Below are positions 27,147 through 39,209 of a DNA stretch of 64,000 nt, piece after piece. Below the pieces are notes generated by a model. That model had not been told where the DNA came from, did no database searches, and saw nothing but the letters and a program-made list of their open reading frames with translations. The position numbers and the translations under genes were made by a program. The DNA is from Intestinibacillus sp. Marseille-P6563 (GTDB lineage Bacteria > Bacillota > Clostridia > Oscillospirales > Butyricicoccaceae), in the NCBI RefSeq assembly GCF_900604335.1, contig NZ_UWOD01000002.1, forward strand, positions 620,001-684,000, read 5' to 3'. Position 1 is the first letter of the stretch; every line of letters begins with the position of its first letter.

Positions 27147-28313
27147 ATGCGTTTTATCAAGTTCGGTCAGGAGACCGAATCCAATATTTTCAATCAACTG
27201 GACGAAAAAAAGAAAGAACTGGCCGCGCGCGGCGTGGATGTTATCAATCTGTCGATCGGTACGCCCGATTTTCAGCCCGACGAACATGTTATGCGTGCGG
27301 TAGCCGAAGCAGCCATGCTGCCGGACAACTATAAATATTCCATCAACGATACCCCGGAGCTGGTCGGCGCGGTGCAGAACTGGTACGACCGCCGCTATGG
27401 CGTCAAGCTGTCCCCCGACCAAATCATGACCGTCGACGGCTCGCAGGAGGGCATTGCCCATGTTGCCTTCCCCTTTGTAGGCGAAGGCGATCTGGTGCTG
27501 GCCCCCGACCCGGGATACCCGATCTTCACCTTTGGCCCCATGCTGACCGGCGCCGAGATTGGCCTGTATCCGCTGTACCCGGAAAAGGACTGGGTACTCG
27601 ACTTTGCCGACATCCCGGATGAAGTTGCCGACCGCGCCAAGCTGATGGTGGTATCTTACCCGAACAACCCGACCACAGCGGTGGCTGACGTGGCATTCTA
27701 TGAAAAGCTGGTGGCGTTTGCCAAACAGCATGATATCATCATCCTGCACGACAACGCCTATTCCGATTTGGTCATGGACGGCAAAAAGGGCATTTCGTTC
27801 CTGTCCATCCCGGGCGCGATGGAGGTGGGCATCGAATTCAACTCCCTGTCCAAGACTTACAACCTGACCGGTATGCGTGTGTCCTTTGCGGTTGGCAATC
27901 GCGACATTATCCAGAAATTCCACGCTTTCCGTTCGCAAATCGACTATGGAATGTGGTTCCCGGCACAGGCGGGTGCGGTGGCGGCCCTCAACGGCCCGCA
28001 GGACATCGTGCGCCAAAACCGCATTGGCTACCAGCAGCGGCGCGATGCGCTGTGCGGCGGTTTGCGCCGCATTGGCTGGGAGGTGCCCGACAGCCGCGGC
28101 ACCATGTTCGTCTGGGCCAAGGTGCCGGACGGTTTCGCATCCTCGGCCGCGTTCGTTCTGGAACTGATGGACAAGACCGGCGTCATCTGTGTGCCGGGCG
28201 AAAGCTTTGGCGAAATGGGCCAGGGGTATGTGCGCTTTGCGCTGGTCGTACCGCCCGAACGCATGGAGGAAGCCGTGCGCCGCATCGACGAAAGCGGCAT
28301 ACTGAAAAAATAA
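27147..28313 (+). CDS. Class I/II PLP-dependent aminotransferase
   Basis: The 388-residue fold-type I aminotransferase has [13 protein letters not shown] near the start, NPTTAVADV, the Asp/Tyr pair in LHDNAYSDL and the PLP lysine in [13 protein letters not shown] (about residue 237). Arg in the C-terminal VRFALVVP binds the carboxylate. It resembles LL-diaminopimelate and alanine/aspartate aminotransferases of Firmicutes; the precise substrate is uncertain. The ribosome site is weak (GAAGTG). The next gene, exonuclease III, starts 13 bases after the stop. Confidence 0.85.
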   Translation: MRFIKFGQETESNIFNQLDEKKKELAARGVDVINLSIGTPDFQPDEHVMRAVAEAAMLPDNYKYSINDTPELVGAVQNWYDRRYGVKLSPDQIMTVDGSQEGIAHVAFPFVGEGDLVLAPDPGYPIFTFGPMLTGAEIGLYPLYPEKDWVLDFADIPDEVADRAKLMVVSYPNNPTTAVADVAFYEKLVAFAKQHDIIILHDNAYSDLVMDGKKGISFLSIPGAMEVGIEFNSLSKTYNLTGMRVSFAVGNRDIIQKFHAFRSQIDYGMWFPAQAGAVAALNGPQDIVRQNRIGYQQRRDALCGGLRRIGWEVPDSRGTMFVWAKVPDGFASSAAFVLELMDKTGVICVPGESFGEMGQGYVRFALVVPPERMEEAVRRIDESGILKK

Positions 28314-28326
28314 GGAGGCAATGCCG

Positions 28327-29076
28327 ATGAAGCTGATCTCTTGGAATGTAAACGGCCTGCGTGCCTGTGTCGGCAAGGGGTTTTTCGAATTTTTAGAAGC
28401 CGAACAGCCCGACATGATGTGCTTGCAGGAAACCAAATTGCAGCCCGACCAGGCTCCGCAGGTCGAGGGCTATCAGGAATACTGGTGCTCGGCCGAAAAG
28501 AAGGGATATTCGGGCACGGCTCTGTTTTCCAAGACCGAGCCGCTGAGCGTGACCTATAACCTCGGCATCGACGAACACGACCACGAGGGCCGGGTCATCA
28601 CAGCCGAATACCCGGACTTCTATTTGGTGACCGTTTATGTGCCCAACTCGCAGAACGAACTCAAGCGTCTGGACTACCGCATGCAGTGGGAGGACGATTT
28701 CCGTGCCTATGTCCAGTCGCTCGACCAGAAAAAGCCGGTCATCATCTGTGGGGATATGAACGTCGCCCATCAGGAGATCGACCTAAAAAACCCCAAGACC
28801 AACCGCCGAAACGCCGGCTTTACCGACGAAGAGCGACAAAAGATGACCGAACTGCTCGACGCCGGGTTTGTGGACACCTGGCGGCATTTCTACCCGGATA
28901 CCGAAGGCATCTATTCCTGGTGGAGCTACCGTTTCAAGGCGCGCGAAAAGAACGCCGGGTGGCGCATCGACTATTTTCTGGTGTCCGAACGGTTTATCGA
29001 CCGTGTCAAGTCGGCGCGCATCCTGACCGATGTGTTTGGCTCCGACCATTGCCCGGTGGCGATCGAAATTGAATGA
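28327..29076 (+). CDS. xth: Exodeoxyribonuclease III
   Basis: The 249-residue AP endonuclease/3'-5' exonuclease of base excision repair starts [13 protein letters not shown] and has CLQETKLQ (metal Glu), [27 protein letters not shown] and the catalytic SDHCPV at the end. Length is normal. AAGGAGG at 28312-28318 favours the ATG at 28327 over the one at 28321. It shares an operon with the aminotransferase before it and the CPCC gene after it. Confidence 0.96.
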   Translation: MKLISWNVNGLRACVGKGFFEFLEAEQPDMMCLQETKLQPDQAPQVEGYQEYWCSAEKKGYSGTALFSKTEPLSVTYNLGIDEHDHEGRVITAEYPDFYLVTVYVPNSQNELKRLDYRMQWEDDFRAYVQSLDQKKPVIICGDMNVAHQEIDLKNPKTNRRNAGFTDEERQKMTELLDAGFVDTWRHFYPDTEGIYSWWSYRFKAREKNAGWRIDYFLVSERFIDRVKSARILTDVFGSDHCPVAIEIE

Positions 29077-29407
29077 TCTCTGGTTTTTAGAGTTCGAGCC
29101 GCCCGAAGAAGCGGCGCCTGACCCGCTCGAGCGACCGGACCTCATCCCGCTGGAAGAAGCGGACGAAGATGAGCCGCTGTGGAACCCTTTGTTTGGGTTG
29201 GAGCCCGTGCCCTGCGTCTGCTGCGGGGCCGAATATCCCATCCCGCCGCAGGAGGGGGACGCATGCCCGGTCTGTGGCTGGGCCGTCGATTCCGATTTAC
29301 AAACCGACGGACAGCCCAGCGAAAAAAACGCCGGTCTTTGTCTGGACGAAGCCCGGCAGAACTTCCGCTGTTTTGGTCACATCGACCCATCCAGCCGCTT
29401 GGAATAA
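29069..29407 (+). CDS. Cysteine-rich CPCC-type zinc-binding protein
   Basis: The protein of about 112 residues has a [13 protein letters not shown]...CPVCGW double-cysteine motif followed by [15 protein letters not shown]. This is the layout of small CPCC-domain proteins (C-x-CC ... CPVC-W, then NEARxNF). The N-terminal 45 residues are acidic and Pro-rich. No ATG with a ribosome site is present; a TTG at 29069, overlapping the end of xth by eight bases, is the most plausible start, so the N-terminus is uncertain. Function is unknown. Confidence 0.65.
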   Translation: MNDLWFLEFEPPEEAAPDPLERPDLIPLEEADEDEPLWNPLFGLEPVPCVCCGAEYPIPPQEGDACPVCGWAVDSDLQTDGQPSEKNAGLCLDEARQNFRCFGHIDPSSRLE

Positions 29408-29413
29408 AAAAAG

Positions 29414-29442
29414 GCACAAGCCTGTATGGCTTGTGCTTTTTT
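29414..29442. terminator. Bidirectional terminator between CPCC and NiaR-like genes
   Basis: GCACAAGCC (29414-29422) pairs with GGCTTGTGC (29428-29436); A7 precedes and T6 follows. Confidence 0.85.
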
Positions 29443-29444
29443 CG

Positions 29445-29972
29445 TTATTCTTTTTCGTAGAGGAACCCTTTTTCCCGCAGCGCGTTCACGACCCGCTGAA
29501 AGACGGCTTCGTCCGCGCAGCGGATGCGGTGCAGGTGGATGCCATCGGTCAAAGCCGACAGCGGCCGTGCCTGGGACTGCGCCAGCTTTTCCTGGAACGC
29601 ATCCACATCATAGCGGGAAAACAGGTGCAGCGGCGCACAGATGTGGCCATAAACCGAGTGTTCAACCGTGACATCGAGCACAGCCGCGCCGTTGTCGATG
29701 ATGGTGTACAATTCGTCGGTCACCTGTTCGGGGCCGTGCAGACAGGCCACTGAGCGTTCCAGACAGGCGGCCGGTTCGGCTGCCGTTGGTTCGAGCACAT
29801 AGCCGCGCGGCGTGGCCAGCACGCCCAGTCCCCCGGCCCGCAGCAGCGCAATATCCCCCACGATGATCTGCCGGCTGACCGCAAATTGCGCTGCAATATG
29901 GCTGGCGCTCAAAGGATGGTCGGCCTGGCGCAAAAGCTGTTCGATTTTTTCCCGCCGCTGGGCTGCGTTCAT
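29445..29972 (-). CDS. NiaR-like transcriptional regulator (HTH + 3H domain)
   Basis: The 175-residue protein has an N-terminal winged helix (RREKIEQLLRQADHPLSASHIAAQFAVSRQIIVGDIALLRAGG) and a C-terminal 3H domain with spaced histidines (EHSVYGHICAPL and GIHLHRIRC). This is the architecture of NiaR/YrxA, the niacin-responsive repressor of NAD genes in Firmicutes. The ATG at 29972 follows AAAGGGAG; the frame extends upstream but lacks homology. Niacin as ligand is inferred; no nad or niaP gene lies in the window. Confidence 0.85.
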   Translation of the reverse strand: MNAAQRREKIEQLLRQADHPLSASHIAAQFAVSRQIIVGDIALLRAGGLGVLATPRGYVLEPTAAEPAACLERSVACLHGPEQVTDELYTIIDNGAAVLDVTVEHSVYGHICAPLHLFSRYDVDAFQEKLAQSQARPLSALTDGIHLHRIRCADEAVFQRVVNALREKGFLYEKE

Positions 29973-30074
29973 GATATCCGTTCTCCCTTTCCTGTTGTCC
30001 CGTAAAGTTTCTTTCTCCTGCCTTTCAGGATACCAGCTTTTGTGTCCTTCCGCAAGGGGAAGTCGTCCATTTCC

Positions 30075-30103
30075 TTGCAATCTGCCCTGAAATGTTGTAA
30101 AAT
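30075..30103 (+). promoter_or_regulatory. Promoter of the MGDG-synthase-like gene
   Basis: TTGCAA (30075-30080) and TAAAAT (30098-30103) are 17 bases apart, with a GCCCT/AGGGC inverted pair around the -10. Confidence 0.7.
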
Positions 30104-30163
30104 GAGGGCTGACAATGTGATGAATACAGCGGCGGGCGGCGCCGCAGTACAAAGGAGTTAATT

Positions 30164-31300
30164 ATGAAAGTTATGATCTTATCGGTCACGGCCGGCTTCG
30201 GTCACCATGCCACAGCCAAGGCGGTGGGCGACATGCTGGCTGAACAAGGTGCAGCCGTGCGCACGATCGATGTCTATGAATACATCAACCGCGCGGTCAA
30301 GGGCACCATCGACAAAGGCTATCTGTTCTCTTCCAAGCACACCAAGGAGCTTTACCGGCTGGTGTATGCCCTGGCCGAAAACCACGGCAGCAATTACTTT
30401 ACCACCCCCATCAGCATTTTGAACATCGTCAATGCCCTGGGCGCTTCCAAAATCGCCCGCATCGTTACCGATTTCAACCCCGATGTTCTGGTCTGCACCC
30501 ATGTTTTTGCTGCGCAGCTTATCAATGAAGTCAAAAAACGCGGCTTGCTCTCGACCACGACCATCGGCATCATCACCGACTATACCATCCATCCCTATTG
30601 GGAAAATGTGCCATATATCGATTATGTCGTAACGGCCAGCGAACTGCTGCACCATCGTGCGCTGCGGCGCGGCATTGAGCCCAATCGCCTGCTGCATTTC
30701 GGCATCCCCATCCATCCCAAGTTCAACCACGAAATCAGCCGGGAGGATGCCTGCGAACAGCTCGGAATTGACCCCAACCGTCCCACCATCCTGATGATGG
30801 GCGGCAGCATGGGCTATTCCAACCACCGTAAACTCATTCAAAGCCTGTCGCTCATCGGCATGGACTTCCAGCTGCTTGTGGTATGTGGCAACAACAAGCG
30901 GCAATACAGCAGCTTGGCACGGGCACTCGACAATTATGACGGCCCCTGCTCCATCTATCCCTTTGGTTTTGTCCACAACGTCGAAGTTATGATGAGTGCA
31001 TCCGACTGCATCATCACCAAGCCCGGCGGCCTGACGGTATCCGAAGCGCTGGCTAAGAATCTGCCCATGATCCTAGTCAACCCCATCCCCGGACACGAGG
31101 AGCGCAACGTCGAGTTCCTGCTTAACAACGGCATCGCCCTGCTGGTGACCAAGACCTTTTCGGTGGACGAAGCCGTCTATCATCTGTTCCACAACCAGCC
31201 GCGTATCGCCAGCATCCGGCAGACCATGCACGCCGTGGCCCATCCGGACGCGACCGAACGGCTGTGCAACTTCATTTTGGATATGCCCCGGCGTTCCTAA
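30164..31300 (+). CDS. MGDG-synthase-like glycosyltransferase (family GT28)
   Basis: The 378-residue protein starts VMILSVTAGFGHHATAKAV, the glycine-rich loop of MGDG synthases and UgtP/MurG-type GT-B enzymes. It ends with the nucleotide-sugar site ASDCIITKPGGLTVSEALAKNLPMILVNPIPGHEERN. Relatives transfer glucose or galactose to diacylglycerol to make membrane glycolipids and lipoteichoic acid anchors. AAGGAG precedes the ATG. It is monocistronic, between a good promoter and a terminator. Confidence 0.9.
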   Translation: MKVMILSVTAGFGHHATAKAVGDMLAEQGAAVRTIDVYEYINRAVKGTIDKGYLFSSKHTKELYRLVYALAENHGSNYFTTPISILNIVNALGASKIARIVTDFNPDVLVCTHVFAAQLINEVKKRGLLSTTTIGIITDYTIHPYWENVPYIDYVVTASELLHHRALRRGIEPNRLLHFGIPIHPKFNHEISREDACEQLGIDPNRPTILMMGGSMGYSNHRKLIQSLSLIGMDFQLLVVCGNNKRQYSSLARALDNYDGPCSIYPFGFVHNVEVMMSASDCIITKPGGLTVSEALAKNLPMILVNPIPGHEERNVEFLLNNGIALLVTKTFSVDEAVYHLFHNQPRIASIRQTMHAVAHPDATERLCNFILDMPRRS

Positions 31301-31309
31301 AAACAGAGA

Positions 31310-31345
31310 ACCCGCACCAACTTTGGTTGGTGCGGGTCTTTTTTT
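31310..31345 (+). terminator. Intrinsic terminator after the glycosyltransferase
   Basis: ACCCGCACCAA (31310-31320) pairs with TTGGTGCGGGT (31327-31337), followed by CTTTTTTT. It may also stop the converging operon, where the tail is poorer. Confidence 0.85.
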
Positions 31346-31348
31346 GCT

Positions 31349-31786
31349 TTATGTACGGGGCTTGATTTTGCCCTGCTGCACAACGGTCACGCCCATGTCC
31401 AGTCCCAGCGCGGCCAACCGGCTCATCGTCCGGGCGGTCAGCGCCATGGCCATCTGCGGTGCCGGACTGGAAACCGAACACCAGATCTTGACCTGCTGTT
31501 TTTCGATCAGCGGCAGAATCGGTGCGCCTTCATAGCAGAACATGTTGAGGAACGCACACGCCACATCGTTGAGCGGGTTTTCGGTTGGGCTCTGGTATTC
31601 CAGACGCGCCTGGAAATACGGCTTTGTCCGTGTATGCGCATGTTTGGTGCCATCGGCATCGTATGTATAGTACGTATCGCCTGCATGGGAGCCATAGCAG
31701 CTGTATTTGGAAAACAACTCATACAGCGGAAGGATGTCCAAATCTTCGCCTTCCAGCTCCACGTAAAAGAAAATACTCGGTTCCAT
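31349..31786 (-). CDS. Hypothetical protein downstream of the cell-wall peptidase
   Basis: This soluble protein of 145 residues belongs to no recognised family. It starts MEPSIFFYVELEGEDLDILPLYELF and has several Tyr/Gly-rich and hydrophobic stretches (AGDTYYTYDADG, DVACAFLNMFCYEGAPILPLI). The pattern suggests a mixed alpha/beta fold, without signal peptide or membrane segments. ATG 31786 is chosen over ATG 31792 because GAGGG directly abuts the latter. It lies 18 bases after the SLH-M15 gene and is probably co-transcribed. Confidence 0.65.
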   Translation of the reverse strand: MEPSIFFYVELEGEDLDILPLYELFSKYSCYGSHAGDTYYTYDADGTKHAHTRTKPYFQARLEYQSPTENPLNDVACAFLNMFCYEGAPILPLIEKQQVKIWCSVSSPAPQMAMALTARTMSRLAALGLDMGVTVVQQGKIKPRT

Positions 31787-31804
31787 CTTCATCCCTCGAT
31801 TTCA

Positions 31805-33049
31805 TCAGCCGCCAAAGTAAGAAAAGTGCATATAATCGCGCTTGCTGCTCCAGGCATCCCCGCCCCAGGCAAAGCCGTACTTTTTAAACGCACGCACGAC
31901 ATCGCCATCGGCCGGAATGGAATAGGGGTCCTCGCCCGGCGTCCAGTGCGAACCGGTCGTGATCTGGGTCACGTTGCCATTGGCATCGATATAGCACTCC
32001 ATATTTTCGTTCCAGTTCAGGTCCACAGCCGTGCCCCAGCGGTGCTCCGAACGGGTGTTAGACCGCCAGGAATAGCTGCCGCCATCCTTGATGGGGAATT
32101 TCTCGTCCCCGGCAAAGATCTCTTCAAAAACTGCGGTATACAGTTCCGCGAGGTTGGCATTGACCGTGAGCGTCATGGTGCCCTCAGTCTTGGCGCCGCT
32201 GTCCAGCAGCCGCCACACCGGTACGGTGATGTCGGTCATGGCCGCTTCGGCTTCCTCCGGGGTATCATAGCCTGGTTCGGCATCGCCAAACACCAGCTGC
32301 TGTTTTTCTTCCTTGGTCAGGTCATAGGCCTCATCGGGCTGAATGACCTGTCCCCCGTTTCCGCTGTCCGTCTGGTCGGGCTGTACCGTGGGCTCTCCCG
32401 CATCGTTGCCCGGCCCTTCGGTGGGACCATAGGTTTCCAGAAAGCGTACCGACATCATCAGCGATTGTTCGCGGGTTGCCGTGGTACGCGGCGATAAGGT
32501 CACGTCGCCATTGTCCTGCACCACGCCGCTCATTACGCCGGTGCCGACCATGGCCGCCATATCATCCCGGGCCCAGTCGGCCACTTCGCTTTCATCCGGA
32601 TAAGCCGCCAGCGGATCGGATTCGGTATCCCCCGGCTGGGTATCGCATTCCCGCATCACATTGCCCAGCATCACGCACAGTTCCTGGCGGGTGATGGTGG
32701 CATCTGGGTCAAAGGTGCCGTCGCCCCGGCCGCTAACCAGCCCCAGGGCACTGGCCGATACGACCATGGGGTCGTCGGTGTCGGTGAACGGGCTGTCGGT
32801 CGTCAGTTCAGCCATGCGGCCGGTAGACTGCTCAAACAAACGCAGCGCCACACCACAGAATTCCGCGCGCGAAACATCTTCCCGCGCAGCCAGTCCTTCA
32901 AATGAATCGGGCACCAGACCAACGGCTTCCGCCTGGTCGACTTCGGCCTGCGCCCAGCCGGATACACCGGTCAGCGCCTGGGCCGAGGGCGCGAGCGACG
33001 CGGCAAACACAGCCGCGAGCATGGCGCTACACCACGGTTTCCATCGCAT
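31805..33049 (-). CDS. Secreted SLH-domain D-Ala-D-Ala carboxypeptidase-like protein (M15)
   Basis: The 414-residue protein has a signal peptide (MRWKPWCSAMLAAVFAAS, cleavage near SAQA). Three S-layer homology repeats follow (about residues 30-205, with RAEFCGVALRLFE, TRQELCVMLGNVM and TREQSLMMSVRFLE). After an acidic Pro/Gly/Gln linker comes a C-terminal M15/VanY-like peptidase, with zinc ligands in SEHRWGTAVDLNW and YMHFSYF. SLH repeats tether proteins to pyruvylated wall polymers, so it should trim peptidoglycan at the cell surface. ATG 33049 with AAGGAG is preferred over ATG 33067. Confidence 0.88.
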   Translation of the reverse strand: MRWKPWCSAMLAAVFAASLAPSAQALTGVSGWAQAEVDQAEAVGLVPDSFEGLAAREDVSRAEFCGVALRLFEQSTGRMAELTTDSPFTDTDDPMVVSASALGLVSGRGDGTFDPDATITRQELCVMLGNVMRECDTQPGDTESDPLAAYPDESEVADWARDDMAAMVGTGVMSGVVQDNGDVTLSPRTTATREQSLMMSVRFLETYGPTEGPGNDAGEPTVQPDQTDSGNGGQVIQPDEAYDLTKEEKQQLVFGDAEPGYDTPEEAEAAMTDITVPVWRLLDSGAKTEGTMTLTVNANLAELYTAVFEEIFAGDEKFPIKDGGSYSWRSNTRSEHRWGTAVDLNWNENMECYIDANGNVTQITTGSHWTPGEDPYSIPADGDVVRAFKKYGFAWGGDAWSSKRDYMHFSYFGG

Positions 33050-33186
33050 ATCTTCCTTCTCCTTCATCCGAAAAAATTACAAAGAGTTGACTTTCCTTTT
33101 ACAAAGCGTTCTTCTGTTTTTACGCTTCTCTGGCAGAAAAAAGGGGAACTTTGTCGGATATCCGGTTTTGCACACCGTCCACAAGT

Positions 33187-33218
33187 TTATCCACAGCAAT
33201 GCACAGCCTTGGGGATAA
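33187..33218. promoter_or_regulatory. Inverted pair of DnaA-box-like sites
   Basis: TTATCCACA (33187-33195), a perfect DnaA box, faces TGGGGATAA (33210-33218), whose complement differs at one base. Both lie in the predicted leader of the SLH-M15 gene. No dnaA or dnaN gene is near. Confidence 0.4.
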
Positions 33219-33248
33219 GTGGTTCGATAACCAACTGTATTCGATTGT

Positions 33249-33278
33249 ATTATACCCCGGAAAGGCCCAACCGGTCAA
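33249..33278 (-). promoter_or_regulatory. Promoter of the SLH-M15 gene inside the end of comM
   Basis: Minus-strand TTGACC (33273-33278) and TATAAT (33249-33254) are 18 bases apart. The -10 overlaps the comM stop codon, predicting a leader of about 190 bases. Confidence 0.55.
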
Positions 33279-34782
33279 GTTGCCGGTACTGAATGGCTTC
33301 GGCCAGATGCTCGCTTTCGATAATTTCCGCCCCGGCCAGGTCGGCCACCGTGCGCGCCACGCGCAGGATGCGGTCATAGGCGCGGGCGGTCATGCCCAGA
33401 CGGTGAAAGGCCGCTTCGAGCATGGCCTGCGCCGCGTCGGTGAGCACACAGTCGCGCGCCATACGGTCGACCGGAAGTTCGGCGTTGCAGGCAATGCCGG
33501 TGCCTTCATAGCGCGCCTGCTGCCGCGCCCGCGCGGCCAGGACGCGCGCCCGGATGGTCGCCGAGCTTTCCTCCTGGGTCTTGCCCCGCGCAGCCAGAGC
33601 TTCATAAGGCACCGGCTGGACGGCGACTTGCAGGTCAATGCGGTCCATCAGCGGCCCGGACAGACGGCGCAGATATTTTTTGACCGCGTCGGACGAGCAG
33701 GTACAGCGCGAGGTGCCATACCAGCCGCATTTGCAGGGATTCATAGCCGCGAGCAGCTGAAACCGCGCCGGATAGGATACCTTGCCCGCCACGCGCGAAA
33801 TGGTGACCACGCCGTCCTCCATGGGCTGGCGCAACGTTTCGAGCACATCGGCATGAAATTCGGGCAGCTCGTCCAAAAACAGCACGCCCCGGTGAGCCAG
33901 GGAAATCTCGCCCGGTCGCGGCAGGCGGGAGGCTCCGCCGCCGCCCGTCAGCGACGGCGCGGACGCGGTATGGTGCGGCGCCCGGAAAGGCCGTCCGGGC
34001 ATGCGGGCGGCCTCGGCCCCCCGGCCGAGCGCCGACCAGACGCGGATGACTTCCAGTCGTTCCTCCTCCCGCATGGGCGGCAAAATGGTCGAAAAGCATT
34101 TGGCCATCAGGCTTTTGCCCGACCCCGGCGGGCCGGCCAGCAACACATTATGGCCGCCTGCTGCGGCCACTTCTAAGGCGCGTTTGACCGCCTGCTGGCC
34201 GAGCACATGCTGGAAATCCAGCCCCGGCGCAAACTCCTCCACCGGCGTGGGGCGCGGACAGGGCGCCAGCTTTTCCCGTCCCCGCAGGTGGTCGAGCACG
34301 GCCCGCAGATCGGATGCTGGATAGACGGTCACACCGACCGCATAGGCGGCTTCCTCTACATTTCCAAGCGGCACGAACACTTCCCGCTTGCCTGCGTCGC
34401 GCGCGGCAAAAATCATGGACAGCGCGCCGGACACCGGCCGGAGCTGTCCGGTCAGCGACAATTCGCCCAAAAAAGCCGCATCGGGCGGCAGAGGATCGAT
34501 CTGCCCCGATGCGGCCAGGATGGACAGCAAAATCGGCAGGTCATACACGGCCCCTTCCTTTTTGGTGTCTGCCGGGGCCAGATTGACGGTCAGGCGGCTG
34601 ACCGGCCAGTCGAGTGCACAGGCCTTGACCGCAGCCCGCACCCGCTCGGCCGCTTCGCTCACCGCCTTGCCCGGAAGCCCCACGATGTCCAAACGCGGCA
34701 GGCCGCTGGATGCCGAACACTCCACCGCGACCGGGTATCCCGCGATCCCGGCCAGTCCCGCCGAATGGCAGATTGAAACCAT
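33250..34782 (-). CDS. comM: ComM/YifB-family Mg-chelatase-like AAA+ ATPase
   Basis: The 510-residue protein has an N-terminal Lon-S5-like ChlI domain (GLPGKAVSEAAERVRAAV) and an AAA+ core with Walker A LLAGPPGSGKSLMAK (about residue 213). Also present are FRAPHHTAS, Walker B GVLFLDELPEF and the NPCKCGWYG...CTCS insert. A C-terminal Mg_chelatase_C domain ends the protein. ComM in Vibrio and Haemophilus is a branch-migration helicase for integrating transformed DNA; the Firmicutes role is less clear. AAGGAGG precedes the ATG. No dprA neighbour is visible. Confidence 0.95.
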   Translation of the reverse strand: MVSICHSAGLAGIAGYPVAVECSASSGLPRLDIVGLPGKAVSEAAERVRAAVKACALDWPVSRLTVNLAPADTKKEGAVYDLPILLSILAASGQIDPLPPDAAFLGELSLTGQLRPVSGALSMIFAARDAGKREVFVPLGNVEEAAYAVGVTVYPASDLRAVLDHLRGREKLAPCPRPTPVEEFAPGLDFQHVLGQQAVKRALEVAAAGGHNVLLAGPPGSGKSLMAKCFSTILPPMREEERLEVIRVWSALGRGAEAARMPGRPFRAPHHTASAPSLTGGGGASRLPRPGEISLAHRGVLFLDELPEFHADVLETLRQPMEDGVVTISRVAGKVSYPARFQLLAAMNPCKCGWYGTSRCTCSSDAVKKYLRRLSGPLMDRIDLQVAVQPVPYEALAARGKTQEESSATIRARVLAARARQQARYEGTGIACNAELPVDRMARDCVLTDAAQAMLEAAFHRLGMTARAYDRILRVARTVADLAGAEIIESEHLAEAIQYRQLDRLGLSGV

Positions 34783-34820
34783 AGTATGCCTCCTTGCGTT
34801 TTTCCACTCAATTTCTTCCT

Positions 34821-34849
34821 ATTATAATACAGATCCTAACTTCTGACAA
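34821..34849 (-). promoter_or_regulatory. Promoter of comM
   Basis: Minus-strand TTGTCA (34844-34849) and TATAAT (34821-34826) are 17 bases apart. Confidence 0.72.
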
Positions 34850-34898
34850 CGCACTTGTCATTTTTCGCAGAAGCGGCAAAAGTTTTCTGGGATTTTGG

Positions 34899-34928
34899 TT
34901 TACAGCCATGGGATGTTTGTGATAAAAT
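34899..34928 (+). promoter_or_regulatory. Promoter of the pyruvate:ferredoxin oxidoreductase gene
   Basis: TTTACA (34899-34904) and TAAAAT (34923-34928) are 18 bases apart, leaving a leader of about 105 bases rich in T and A with no clear hairpin. Confidence 0.55.
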
Positions 34929-35039
34929 AGACAAGGCAAGAAGCGTCGCTTTTGTGATGCAAAATTATTTAATATTCATTTTTTGCTTTTTTTGCTCACC
35001 ATTATCTCACGCAAAGAGATTGAAGGAGGAATTAGAAAC

Positions 35040-38597
<3,558 letters not shown>

Positions 38598-38615
38598 TTC
38601 TCAGTTGCACAAATC

Positions 38616-38649
38616 AAACGGCGGATGGTAAAAACCATCCGCCGTTTTT
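38616..38649 (+). terminator. Intrinsic terminator after nifJ
   Basis: AAACGGCGGATGGT (38616-38629) pairs with ACCATCCGCCGTTT (38634-38647) around AAAA, followed by T residues. Confidence 0.9.
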
Positions 38650-38665
38650 GCGTATGCAAAAAAGA

Positions 38666-38694
38666 GAGCCCCTGTCCCAACCGGACAGGGGCTC
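38666..38694 (-). terminator. Intrinsic terminator of the Fur-family gene
   Basis: GAGCCCCTGTCC (38666-38677) pairs with GGACAGGGGCTC (38683-38694); in the minus direction TCTTTTTT follows. Confidence 0.88.
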
Positions 38695-38697
38695 ATT

Positions 38698-39075
38698 TCA
38701 GTTTTCTTTTTGGCGGCATGCTGGACACAGGCCGCGGGCGACCAGTGTATACTGCCGGACTTTCATGCCGGAAACCTCTTCGATCTGGCGGTCGAGCGCC
38801 TGCGGAAGCGTGAAATCAAACACGCGGCCGCATTTTTCACACCACAGATGATCGTGGGTGGTCATACGCCAGTCGAATCGGTCGGGCATGCCGGGCATCT
38901 CGATCTTGCGGATGCGGCCGTCCTCCGAAAGGATATTCAAATTACGGTAAACGGTTGCCAAACTAATCGTCGGAAGTTGTTTCCGGATATCCTGGAAGAG
39001 TTCATCCGCCGTTGGATGGGTTGTGCTCGCCATAACGGCATCCAAAATTAACTGTCTTTGCTTGGTGCGGATCAA
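38698..39075 (-). CDS. Fur/PerR-family metal-dependent repressor
   Basis: The 125-residue repressor starts RTKQRQLILDAVMASTTHPTADELFQDIRK, with the winged helix PTISLATVYRNLNIL. The C-terminal dimerisation domain has THDHLWCEKCGRVFDF and a final CPACRQKEN, giving the four cysteines of the structural zinc site. The short length and C-x2-C pairs fit PerR-like members better than iron-sensing Fur, but the sensed signal cannot be fixed. It begins with TTG at 39075 behind AGGAGG. An operator in its own promoter predicts autorepression. Confidence 0.9.
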   Translation of the reverse strand: MIRTKQRQLILDAVMASTTHPTADELFQDIRKQLPTISLATVYRNLNILSEDGRIRKIEMPGMPDRFDWRMTTHDHLWCEKCGRVFDFTLPQALDRQIEEVSGMKVRQYTLVARGLCPACRQKEN

Positions 39076-39097
39076 GGGTCTCTCCTCCTATTACAAT

Positions 39098-39126
39098 ATA
39101 GTAAGAATTATCATTCTTTGTATCAA
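39098..39126 (-). promoter_or_regulatory. Promoter of the Fur-family gene
   Basis: Minus-strand TTGATA (39121-39126) and TACTAT (39098-39103) are 17 bases apart. Confidence 0.7.
39103..39118. promoter_or_regulatory. Fur/PerR-box-like operator
   Basis: AAGAATTATCATTCTT is a perfect 6+4+6 inverted repeat placed between the -35 and -10 boxes. Confidence 0.65.
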
Positions 39127-39209
39127 TATTATATTGGATTTGTTTCCTCTTGTAAACTGCTCCAAACAGAATTTCACAAAACCATCACTTTTTACAACAA
39201 CGTATGCAA

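Noticed and set aside
26967-28436. N-terminal extension of the zinc-ribbon frame to 620 codons
   Set aside because: The extension runs antisense through the aminotransferase. The true start with promoter and ribosome site is at 26966.
33155-33164. CGGATATCCG palindrome in the SLH-M15 leader as an operator
   Set aside because: Only ten bases and without a hairpin loop or second copy; expected by chance at this scale.
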